Position numbers and translations under genes: made by a program. From the NCBI RefSeq assembly GCF_024584705.1, contig NZ_CP097384.1, positions 4,402,001-4,466,000 on the forward strand: a stretch of 64,000 nt of DNA, written 5' to 3'. The stretch is from Blastopirellula sp. J2-11. Lineage in GTDB: Bacteria > Planctomycetota > Planctomycetia > Pirellulales > Pirellulaceae. Of this stretch, positions 27,711 to 34,934 are shown piece by piece; positions within the stretch are counted from its first letter, which is position 1, and every line of letters begins with the position of its first letter. The notes under the pieces are model-generated. The model made no database searches. It had not been told where the DNA came from and saw only the letters and a program-made list of their open reading frames with translations.

Positions 27711-28670
27711 CTAACTCTTTCCCAGTCCAAGGATTTCCGCGAGGAAGTTCACGTTCCAGCCCGCCATACGTCTTCGCATGACGACGCTTTCCTTGCTTTT
27801 GTGTTGTTTGGTCAGCGACACGGCCATGCGTTTGAGCCACGCCAGATTCTCCGCCGCGATCCGATTTCTCAAGCGACTGTCGTCTTCGCGGAACGTCACG
27901 TCGAGCGTCCAGTGGAGCGAATTCTCGATTCCCCAGTGGCCGCGAACGGCGGCGGCGAATTGCTTCGCGTCCGGTTTCAACGAGCTAATATAATATCTCG
28001 TATCGCACGTTTCTCGTCCATTCTCTTGGCTGATGCGAATTGCGACGCCGATCGTTTTCAAGCCGCGCCAATCTTCGCCCGCAGGCACTTCGTCCGGCAA
28101 CTTCAGCTGATAGTAAAACAACTTGTCGAGGCGGCCGTGCCCTTTCGCTTCTTCCGCGTGACGCTCGACCTTCACGCGATCGAAATCATTTTCCAACTGC
28201 GTCGTGATGTAGTCGCGGACTTGCTCGTGCAGTCGTTCTTGGTTTCCTTTGAGCGCGAGAACGTAGTCTCCCTTGCCGGCGATAATCTTCTCGGCGACGT
28301 CACGTTGGCAGCCTGCCGCGTCGAGCGTGACGATCGCTTTACGAACGTCGATTTGCTCGATTAGTTCGGGAAATACGACGATTTCATTCGACTTGTCAGC
28401 AGCCGCCATTTGCCCGAGACTGACGCCTGCCCGGACCGCCCAGGCGCTCACCAAGCAAAGCGGCCCGAGTCCTTTCCCGCGATCATGAGATCGTCGCAAC
28501 GTCTTGCCGTCGATCGCAATGATCTCGCGGGCATCATCGTCGGTTGTCGCTGCCTGCCGCATCGCAGTCAGCCATTCGTCGAAGCATTGTTGAAACGCAC
28601 TCGGCTTGAGCAGCGCGAGCAAGCGACCGATCGTGTCGTGCGAAGGAATGCCGCCTGGCAGTTCGAGTGG
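27711..28670 (-). pseudogene. ISAs1-family transposase, N-terminus lost
   Basis: About 319 codons of an ISAs1 (H-repeat) DDE transposase: GGIPSHDTIGRLLA, D1 in EIIAIDGKTLRRS, D2 in AIVTLDAAGCQRDVA, Glu in HWGIENSLHWTLDV with FREDDSR after it, and the normal C-terminus (NFLAEILGLGKS). The family normally has another ~60-80 residues before LELP-GIPSHDT; here the similarity stops at 28670 where an aaaaaggggacgg sequence begins, 19 bp from the 1623-bp IS. The first dozen residues of the open frame come from that junction. Not expected to be active. Confidence 0.88.
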
Positions 28671-28765
28671 TAAAAAGGGGACGGCGTTGAATGGCACTGT
28701 CAAAATTCAATCTGCGCGTAAGTTGATCTTGGCTTGAGCGGGATTTCTTTTTATACCCGATCAAG

Positions 28766-28859
28766 CTTGAAGTTATTCAAGTTTTTCGCCCTCCCAGGCG
28801 ATGTTGTTTACGCCCTCCTTGGTTTCACTTGCCGTGATTCGACCAAGGAGGGTTTTTTT
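28766..28859 (+). promoter_or_regulatory. Serial hairpins blocking read-through and hiding the transposase RBS
   Basis: First hairpin cttgaa-gtta-ttcaag followed by TTTTT (28766-28786). Main hairpin ccctccttggt (28813-28823) / accaaggaggg (28842-28852) followed by seven T and then the transposase ATG at 28860. The GGAGG ribosome binding site is inside the 3' arm. A shorter stem (TCAC/GTGA) extends into the loop. Read-through transcripts would terminate or be untranslated. Confidence 0.8.
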
Positions 28860-30284
28860 ATGGCTGCTTTACCAAATTCTGAATCGCCATGCAGCTCCGA
28901 TTTTCAAAAGATCACCGACGCTTTCTTGGCGCGTGAGGGATTGCCATTTGCCGATCTCCTCTCGGCCGAGCGGATTGCGGAAGTCTTCGCCAAGCATCGA
29001 AACCTGTTCGGCTTGGGGGCCGTTTACAGCACCGCCGTGATGGTCTGGTCGTTTCTTGGTCAAGTGCTGCGCGACGGCAAAGAAGCTTCTTGTCAATCCG
29101 CGGTGGCGCGTGTCGTGACGTACTGCATTCAGCGCGGCGAGCAGCCGCCGACCTCAGACACCGGCGACTATTGTCGCGCGCGGGCGAAGCTTTCCGAACA
29201 GGCGCTCCACGAACTGGCCGCCGCCATTGCTGCGGACGTGGAGTCGGCCGCTGATCCAAGCTGGCTGTGGAAGGGGATGCACGCCAAGCTGGTCGACGGC
29301 TTTACGTTCAACATGCCGGACACGCCAAAGAACCAGGCCGAGTATCCGCAACAGAAAGGGCAGAAACCGGGATGTGGATTTCCCGTTGCCCGCGCGGTTG
29401 CGATCGTTTCGCTAGCGACGGCGTGCGTCATGGATGCGGCGATCGGCCCTTACCAAGGAAAGCAGACCGGAGAAACCGCACTGCTGCGTTCGCTGCTTTG
29501 GCGGTTCACCAAAGGAGATGTCGCCGTGATGGATCGCTACTACTGCTCCTTCATGATGATCGCGGCGCTCGTTGGCCAGGGAGCTCAGGTCTGCGCTCGC
29601 AAGCATCACTTGCGACATAGTGATTTCCGGCGCGGCATGCGATTGGGAAAATACGATCACCAGATCTTGTGGGAACGCCCTCAACGCCCGAAGTGGATGG
29701 ACGTGGAAACGTACCAGTTAATCCCCCCGACGCTTATCTTGAGAGAGATTCGTTACTGGGTTGTCGAGAAAGGTCGTCGCACGAAATCATTGACGGTTAT
29801 CACGACGCTGCTGGCTCCTCGCCAATACGACAAGCAATCGATCGCCGACCTCTACGGCTTTCGCTGGAACGCGGAAACGGACATCGGCCACATCAAGACT
29901 TCGCTGAACCCGTGGCAGGTACGCTGCAAATCTCCCCAGATGGTTCGCCGTGAACTCTGGGCGACGCTTCTGGCCTACAATCTGATCCGCACGACTGCGG
30001 CCGGCGCCGCTTTCGTGCACCAAAAGCTTCCCCGTCAGATCAGCTTTACCAACACCTGCCAATACCTCTTGTCGACTTGGATGCTGACCGCCGCTGGACA
30101 GCTGAGCGCTGCAACCTTCTCGCTGCAAATGGAAATCGCGCTCCAGCACATCGCACGCTGCGAGGTCGCCAATCGCCCCGGGCGACAGGAACCACGCGTC
30201 CTCAAACGAAGACCGAAGCAGTACGATCTAATGCAAAAGCCGCGAAACGTCCCGCGGACCGAAATCGCTAAAGGATGCACCTGA
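28860..30284 (+). CDS. IS4-family transposase (1623-bp element, copy 1)
   Basis: 474 residues from ATG 28860, 8 nt after GGAGG. DDE residues: D1 in KLVDGFTFNMPD, D2 in GDVAVMDRYYCSF, Glu in the Y-(2)-R-(3)-E-(6)-K motif (YGFRWNAETDIGHIK). It also has QKPGCGFPVARAV, shared in form with the 1567-bp element's transposase (QKPGCGFPLTRIV), so the two are relatives. Frame intact. Confidence 0.93.
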   Translation: MAALPNSESPCSSDFQKITDAFLAREGLPFADLLSAERIAEVFAKHRNLFGLGAVYSTAVMVWSFLGQVLRDGKEASCQSAVARVVTYCIQRGEQPPTSDTGDYCRARAKLSEQALHELAAAIAADVESAADPSWLWKGMHAKLVDGFTFNMPDTPKNQAEYPQQKGQKPGCGFPVARAVAIVSLATACVMDAAIGPYQGKQTGETALLRSLLWRFTKGDVAVMDRYYCSFMMIAALVGQGAQVCARKHHLRHSDFRRGMRLGKYDHQILWERPQRPKWMDVETYQLIPPTLILREIRYWVVEKGRRTKSLTVITTLLAPRQYDKQSIADLYGFRWNAETDIGHIKTSLNPWQVRCKSPQMVRRELWATLLAYNLIRTTAAGAAFVHQKLPRQISFTNTCQYLLSTWMLTAAGQLSAATFSLQMEIALQHIARCEVANRPGRQEPRVLKRRPKQYDLMQKPRNVPRTEIAKGCT

Positions 30285-30564
30285 AGCGACTTACGTTTGA
30301 CAGTGCCATTCACCATAGTCCCCTTTTCTTTTTCTCGCGCAATTAACCCTTCTCTTCACTGCGCCAGCTCCCCCCACAAGTTTCATGTCTACGCGCCGTT
30401 TTATGAGGGTTTGATGAATTGTCGTCAGACTGCGCGAAGAACGATTGTGCGACGGCCATTCGCTTTGTTCTATTGGCCGCGTCGACGCCCAAGCAACCGC
30501 CAACAGCGACTCGACATTCCGTTCAACGCAGTTGTTTTTCATCTGTTTCTGAAGAGTTGTTGAA

Positions 30565-31539
30565 ATGAAACTTGATCGTTTGTCCAAAAAGAAGACTGCT
30601 CGCCGTGGTTTCACCTTGGTGGAACTGCTTGTTGTCATCGCGATTATCGGCGTGCTCATTGGGCTGCTATTGCCGGCCGTCCAGCAAGCCCGCGAGGCGG
30701 CCCGGCGAATGCATTGCCAGAATAACCTGAAGCAGATCGGGCTGGCGCTGCACAACTATCACGATACCTACCAGAGCCTATCCTCCGGCAATCAAGGCTC
30801 GGCGCATGCGGATGGCGAGAGTTACAGCGGACATGGCTGGACATGGCACTCCAACATCCTGACATTCCTCGAACAAGGGACGCTCTTCGACGCGATCCAG
30901 GGTTCTGACGGGTTTGGCAACGAATCGGGGAGCCAAAACTCTGGGAAACCATTGATAGTGCGTGACACGATCGTTTCCGTGTTCTGGTGTCCTTCCCAGG
31001 AAGACGTCACCAATGGTCCTTCGAAGAATGGGTATCAGCCCTCCAATTACAACGGCAACATGGGGACCCGGATCGGGAACGGAAATGACGACTGCGAGTG
31101 CACAGGCGTAATGAATCTCGACGAAATGAGGTCGGACCCTTGGGGCTGCATGAATGGAAACGGGATTTTCTACGTCGACAGTAAGACTCGGTTTCGAGAT
31201 GTGCGTGACGGTCTGACCAACACGATCTTCGTAAGCGAGGTTGTCGACACCGGCGGCGACACCATGGGCCATTATGGGGTCGGCAGCGACCGGCGCGCCA
31301 TCTTCTCTACCGGGGCTGACGGCAATCCGCCTGTCGAGATGTCGGAATATTTGATCGCCGCTGAAGGCAATGATCCGATCAACGGCGGCTCTGAAGAAGC
31401 GGCAGGCAGCTGGCACGCCGGCGGAGCCAATTTCGTCATGGGAGACGGGAGCGTCCGATTTCTTTCGGAAAACATGGACATGGCGACCTACCAGGGGCTC
31501 AGCACCCGCTCTGGGGGCGAAGTCCTGGGCGCGTTCTGA
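30565..31539 (+). CDS. DUF1559 protein with prepilin-type N-terminus (second cassette)
   Basis: 324 residues, ATG 30565. Prepilin leader ([20 protein letters not shown]) and [21 protein letters not shown], with the C-terminal H-X9-DG motif [17 protein letters not shown]. The N-terminal 70 residues are close to the protein at 22631 but the central domains differ, as usual for this expanded family. It is followed by a lipoprotein gene, so the two-gene layout is repeated on both sides of the toxin debris and IS elements. Confidence 0.9.
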   Translation: MKLDRLSKKKTARRGFTLVELLVVIAIIGVLIGLLLPAVQQAREAARRMHCQNNLKQIGLALHNYHDTYQSLSSGNQGSAHADGESYSGHGWTWHSNILTFLEQGTLFDAIQGSDGFGNESGSQNSGKPLIVRDTIVSVFWCPSQEDVTNGPSKNGYQPSNYNGNMGTRIGNGNDDCECTGVMNLDEMRSDPWGCMNGNGIFYVDSKTRFRDVRDGLTNTIFVSEVVDTGGDTMGHYGVGSDRRAIFSTGADGNPPVEMSEYLIAAEGNDPINGGSEEAAGSWHAGGANFVMGDGSVRFLSENMDMATYQGLSTRSGGEVLGAF

Positions 31540-31641
31540 TCTGAAGCATGTATTGCAAACAAGCCGCGCCGCCGCTCGTGCAGCGGCACGGCTCCTAAGC
31601 TGCAAACTGAACATCATTCAAGCTGCATTGCGAGTTGTACA

Positions 31642-32121
31642 GTGAAGTCAAACCAAGCTGGTCGCCTGGCGGCGGCCTTGTCGGTGATCCTGCTGAGTCT
31701 GCCAGGCTGCAGCGCCCCTAGTGATCAGCCGGATCTGGGGCAAGTGAGCGGAACCATCACGCTTGATGGAAATCCGCTCAGCGGAATTGTCGTCGTCTTT
31801 CAGCCTGATAACGGCCGTCCGGCCCATGGCCGCACCGATGCGGAGGGGAAGTATGAGCTGACCTACATTCGCAATACCCGGGGGACCAAGATCGGCCACA
31901 ATCGCGTGGAAATCGCACCGAGCGAAGAAGCGGATGAGCCTGACGACGCGGAACCGGACGCCGAAAGTCCCCAAGTCAAGCGGCGGGGCAAAGCGGGGAA
32001 GCCGAAAATTCCAACTCGGTACAACACGCAGAGCGAACTCGAAGCGGACGTGCAGCCGGGCGCAAACACCTTCGATTTTGACCTCTCGTCGCAACGCAGC
32101 AGATCCGGCAGGAGGAGATAA
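31642..32121 (+). CDS. Small lipoprotein with transthyretin-like fold (second cassette)
   Basis: 159 residues from a GTG at 31642. The signal peptide ends in a lipobox (LSLPGCSA). The beta sandwich QVSGTITLDGNPLSGIVVVF ... RTDAEGKYELTYIRN matches that of the lipoprotein at 23778; the C-terminal third is charged and low complexity (EEADEPDDAEPDAES, VKRRGKAGKPK). Surface-located and of unknown function. The start codon is not certain. Confidence 0.78.
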   Translation: MKSNQAGRLAAALSVILLSLPGCSAPSDQPDLGQVSGTITLDGNPLSGIVVVFQPDNGRPAHGRTDAEGKYELTYIRNTRGTKIGHNRVEIAPSEEADEPDDAEPDAESPQVKRRGKAGKPKIPTRYNTQSELEADVQPGANTFDFDLSSQRSRSGRRR

Positions 32122-32143
32122 CGCGGCAAAAAGACCCCCGTCC

Positions 32144-33675
32144 CAATCCTGTTCGGCACGCTCCCGTGCCCGGCATTGATTCTAGCCAGTCACGACCTCT
32201 TTAGGCAATTTCGCGACGCTGGCGAGTCGTGCAAGCGAACGACTCGCTTTTCATCCGCGCAGCATCGACGCGGAGACCGCTTCTACGGCGGACTCTTGGA
32301 ATTGTCGCTACGATTTTTCCTCTGCGGACGCGGCGGCTTGCTGGCGAATCTTCGCCAGGTGAGCGAGCAACTCTTCTTCATTGGCCAAGCCGGTGAAGTA
32401 GTAGCCGATCATCTCGAACGTTCGTTTGCTCGGCTTGCCGCCGACCCACAGGCTCATCAGCAGGCAGGCGATCATCGCGCAGTAGACTTGAAGTTCGATG
32501 CCGTTTTTGCTACGGCTGAGTAAGTGCGCACCGCCCATCAGTTGCTTGTAGAAACGGAAGAAGATTTCGACCGTCCAGCGGTACGAATAAAGAATCGCGA
32601 TGATTTCGGCCGGGGCGAACGGCATGTTCGTCGCGATTCGCAGCACGCCGTCGCTGCTGGGCGCCTTCGATCCTTTCACCTTGCCGCCGGTCCGATTCTT
32701 GTGCGGCGTGCACTTCACGCAGACGAGACGAACCAGGTGATCGGGGCGATCCTCCAACTTGCTCGTCTTGCCGAGCAGCACGGTCTGATCGCTCAGCACG
32801 CCTGCGGCTCGATCGCCGTCGGTCAGCGGGCGATCTTCGAGCACGTCGTAAGCGGCGTTGTCGCGCAGCCGACAGAGGTAACTGCTGCCGCGTTGATCGA
32901 TCGCATTGAGCAGTTTGAACTTGGCGTAGCCGCGGTCCATCGCGTAAATTTTATCGGCATCGAGCGAACGCGCGAGCACCGCTCGTTCGTCGTTTTCGCC
33001 GCCGCCATCCGGCGTTACGGTGATCGCTTGCGGCGTGAAGCTGGCGACTTCAAAGTGCGTATGCAGTCGCCAATGGACGACGGCCGAACCAGTCGTCTGC
33101 TTGAGCAGCGAAGCGGCCATGATCGAAGGCAACGCGTTCACCACACTGCCGTCGACCGCGATCAGTCCTTGGGCGAACTTCGCCGTCTTGGAGTCAAGTT
33201 TTCCGGCTTGTACCTGCTCGGCCAACTGCCCGATAATGGCCTTCAGCCGCTCCGGATCGAACAGCCGCGCGCTTTCCGAAAGCGAGCCCAGCGACGCTTT
33301 CGCGTTGCCCAGCTTCGCCTGAACCTTCGTGAGTTCGCTCGCCTGCGAAAGCGCCCGCAGACTCGATATGCCAGGGTTCAGAACGTAAAGCAACACCAGC
33401 ATGCAGTACTGGTCGAAGTGCAGAGTTCGGTTGCCCGCCGTGTCGCGAGCAGTCGCGTCGTCATGCAGCTGGGCTAGCAACGGTCGAAGCTTGGCGAAGT
33501 ACTTCAGGCCTTGCAGATGGATTGGCTGCTGGTCGTCCGAGTTCTGATTTTGAGAAGGCTTACGCACGATAAAACATCACCGCATCCAAGGTCGAGACAA
33601 ACGTTCGCCCTGCCAATCTGACAAGACAAAACACAACTCAATCTTGATGCGCAAATCGCGTGCCGAACAGGATTG
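32144..33675 (-). mobile_element. IS4-family element, 1532 bp (type 3, copy B)
   Basis: Same 18-bp termini as copy A but in opposite orientation. Flanked by a 9-bp direct duplication cccccgtcc at 32135-32143 and 33676-33684. It lies 23 bp after the lipoprotein stop and at the edge of a broken reading frame on the right. Confidence 0.92.
32308..33567 (-). CDS. IS4-family transposase (1532-bp element, copy B)
   Basis: 419 residues, intact. Same catalytic motifs as copy A: AVDGSVVNALP, YAMDRGYAKF and YSYRWTVEIFFRFYK. It differs from copy A at about ten positions, so the two copies are not from the last transposition event. Confidence 0.93.
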   Translation of the reverse strand: MRKPSQNQNSDDQQPIHLQGLKYFAKLRPLLAQLHDDATARDTAGNRTLHFDQYCMLVLLYVLNPGISSLRALSQASELTKVQAKLGNAKASLGSLSESARLFDPERLKAIIGQLAEQVQAGKLDSKTAKFAQGLIAVDGSVVNALPSIMAASLLKQTTGSAVVHWRLHTHFEVASFTPQAITVTPDGGGENDERAVLARSLDADKIYAMDRGYAKFKLLNAIDQRGSSYLCRLRDNAAYDVLEDRPLTDGDRAAGVLSDQTVLLGKTSKLEDRPDHLVRLVCVKCTPHKNRTGGKVKGSKAPSSDGVLRIATNMPFAPAEIIAILYSYRWTVEIFFRFYKQLMGGAHLLSRSKNGIELQVYCAMIACLLMSLWVGGKPSKRTFEMIGYYFTGLANEEELLAHLAKIRQQAAASAEEKS

Positions 33676-33684
33676 CCCCCGTCC

Positions 33685-33990
33685 CCTTTTTTCGGCCCAC
33701 ACCGCTTGCAGCGCATGAATCACCACTCGCTCTCCTTCTGCACTAGCAGAGGTACGCTGTTGCCCCAGCCAATACATCCCCTGCTGCTGCATCTTCTCCG
33801 GCGTGAAGCCGCTGACAATTTCCGCCCAAGCTACCGGAAGGCTGGTGACCTGAACCGACGCTTGGTGCGGTAGGCATTCCCAACCGGTGAAGCTTTGGCT
33901 GCGGAGATAGCAGGCGGGGACTTGGATGGACAAAGGACCGATCGTTTGCGTGGGATTGATAGGAGAGTCTCCCGAGGATGAGCACTGAAA
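33685..33990 (-). pseudogene. Gene fragment broken by IS insertion
   Basis: An open frame without a start codon (only a TTG at 33933) runs into the 1532-bp IS at its 3' end. The native part reads for example GPLSIQVPACYLRSQSFTGW and SLPVAWAEIVSGFTPEKMQQ; I do not recognise the family. The frame is closed upstream by a TAA at about 33991. Best read as a remnant truncated at both ends. Confidence 0.35.
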
Positions 33991-34334
33991 TTATTGGAAT
34001 GGGGGTGGGTAAATGGGCAAATACTCTATCGATCGGTGTACAAAAACACGACTTTAGATCCTCAAATGGCTTGAACTACGGTATGATCGGGATCGCGATC
34101 GAAGTCATCCCCCCAGGATCGCAAAAGCTTTCCCCGCAGAGGCTACTTAACAGCTTAAAGAGGGGAGATTGGCTGAAAAGGGCCGCTGGCACCCAAGCAT
34201 CACCTGTTTGTCAGTACCAACCAGTCGACTAGGTCTGTTTTCCCCAGCGTGTTGCCCCCATGTGACTGAATCGCGTTCTTCCTTTGGACCATTAAAATAA
34301 GCGGAGCCTGGTGGTAATGCCTCCTAATTAGCCT
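33991..34334. other. Intergenic stretch beside the toxin locus
   Basis: Contains an 84-codon plus-strand frame opening at an ATG at 33978 (MSTEIIGMGVGKWANTLSIG) with a GAGG only 3 nt before it; no family recognised, and I do not call it a gene. Composition is lower in GC than the chromosome on either side. Confidence 0.4.
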
Positions 34335-34916
34335 CTACACCATTTCTTGGGCAATTGTGGCGATTCTATCTAATTGCCACTGCGCCTCTTGTTCGGCAGC
34401 ACGATTCGCTTGTTGTGCAATGCCCGGACGGTCAGAGAAATTGTTCTTGTAATGTTTTATGATTTCATGGCGAATACTCCTGGCCAATTCCTTGACCGTT
34501 AATTGGCTCCGGTCAGTGACCATATATCCCGCCTCCTTCAATTGTCGTTTACAGCAGCAAACTAAAGTATCTAAAACGATGCATCCAAGCTCCCGAGAAA
34601 GAATTGCCTCACCGCTTCCTCGCGGAACAACAGCGACATCCGCATGCAAGAATGCATCGCAAGATTTGCTGACGACATCGAATAAGTTGCGACCATTAAA
34701 AAAACCACGCATTAGTGTAATTACAGCAAGGGCATCATGCTGTAAAGGATTCTGTGATCCAATCACAAGAATGCCATGTTCGGCAAAATCACACGACAGT
34801 ATATTTACAATATCTCCCGATACCTTATTGAGTACGTCATTCAGAATAGGCACAGGAGAACTTGCTCGCGCATAACGATTCTGTGCCTCTTCAATTACCT
34901 GGGGTAAAGTCTTCAT
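34335..34916 (-). CDS. Probable immunity protein of the Hint toxin
   Basis: 193 residues, ATG 34916, 18 nt after the toxin stop codon and on the same strand, the standard toxin-immunity order. No signal peptide or membrane helix. Mostly helical with conserved-looking Cys residues (LDTLVCCCKRQL), and segments ILVIGSQNPLQHDALAVITL and RNLFDVVSKSCDAFLHADV. I do not recognise a family. The immunity assignment rests on position and on the lower GC content shared with the toxin tip. Confidence 0.6.
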   Translation of the reverse strand: MKTLPQVIEEAQNRYARASSPVPILNDVLNKVSGDIVNILSCDFAEHGILVIGSQNPLQHDALAVITLMRGFFNGRNLFDVVSKSCDAFLHADVAVVPRGSGEAILSRELGCIVLDTLVCCCKRQLKEAGYMVTDRSQLTVKELARSIRHEIIKHYKNNFSDRPGIAQQANRAAEQEAQWQLDRIATIAQEMV

Positions 34917-34934
34917 TCGATTGTCACGTTCGGT

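Larger units (their letters stand above)
28689..30311 (+). mobile_element. IS4-family element, 1623 bp (type 2, copy 1)
   Basis: Terminal inverted repeats of 16 bp, GAATGGCACTGTCAAA / TTTGACAGTGCCATTC. One transposase gene. Flanks: aaaaaggggacggcgtt on the left, accatagtccccttttc on the right, i.e. an inverted AAAAGGGGAC pair rather than a direct target duplication. The right flank accatagtcccctttt also follows copy 2 at 41134, so the real element may be slightly longer. Confidence 0.88.

Noticed and set aside
32524-33477. 317-codon plus-strand frame inside the 1532-bp IS
   Set aside because: Antisense to the transposase; the equivalent frame in copy A is broken, so it is not conserved.
33978-34232. 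Possible 84-codon gene starting MSTEIIGMGV
   Set aside because: RBS spacing is too short, no family, and it overlaps the open frame of a gene remnant; kept only as a remark.
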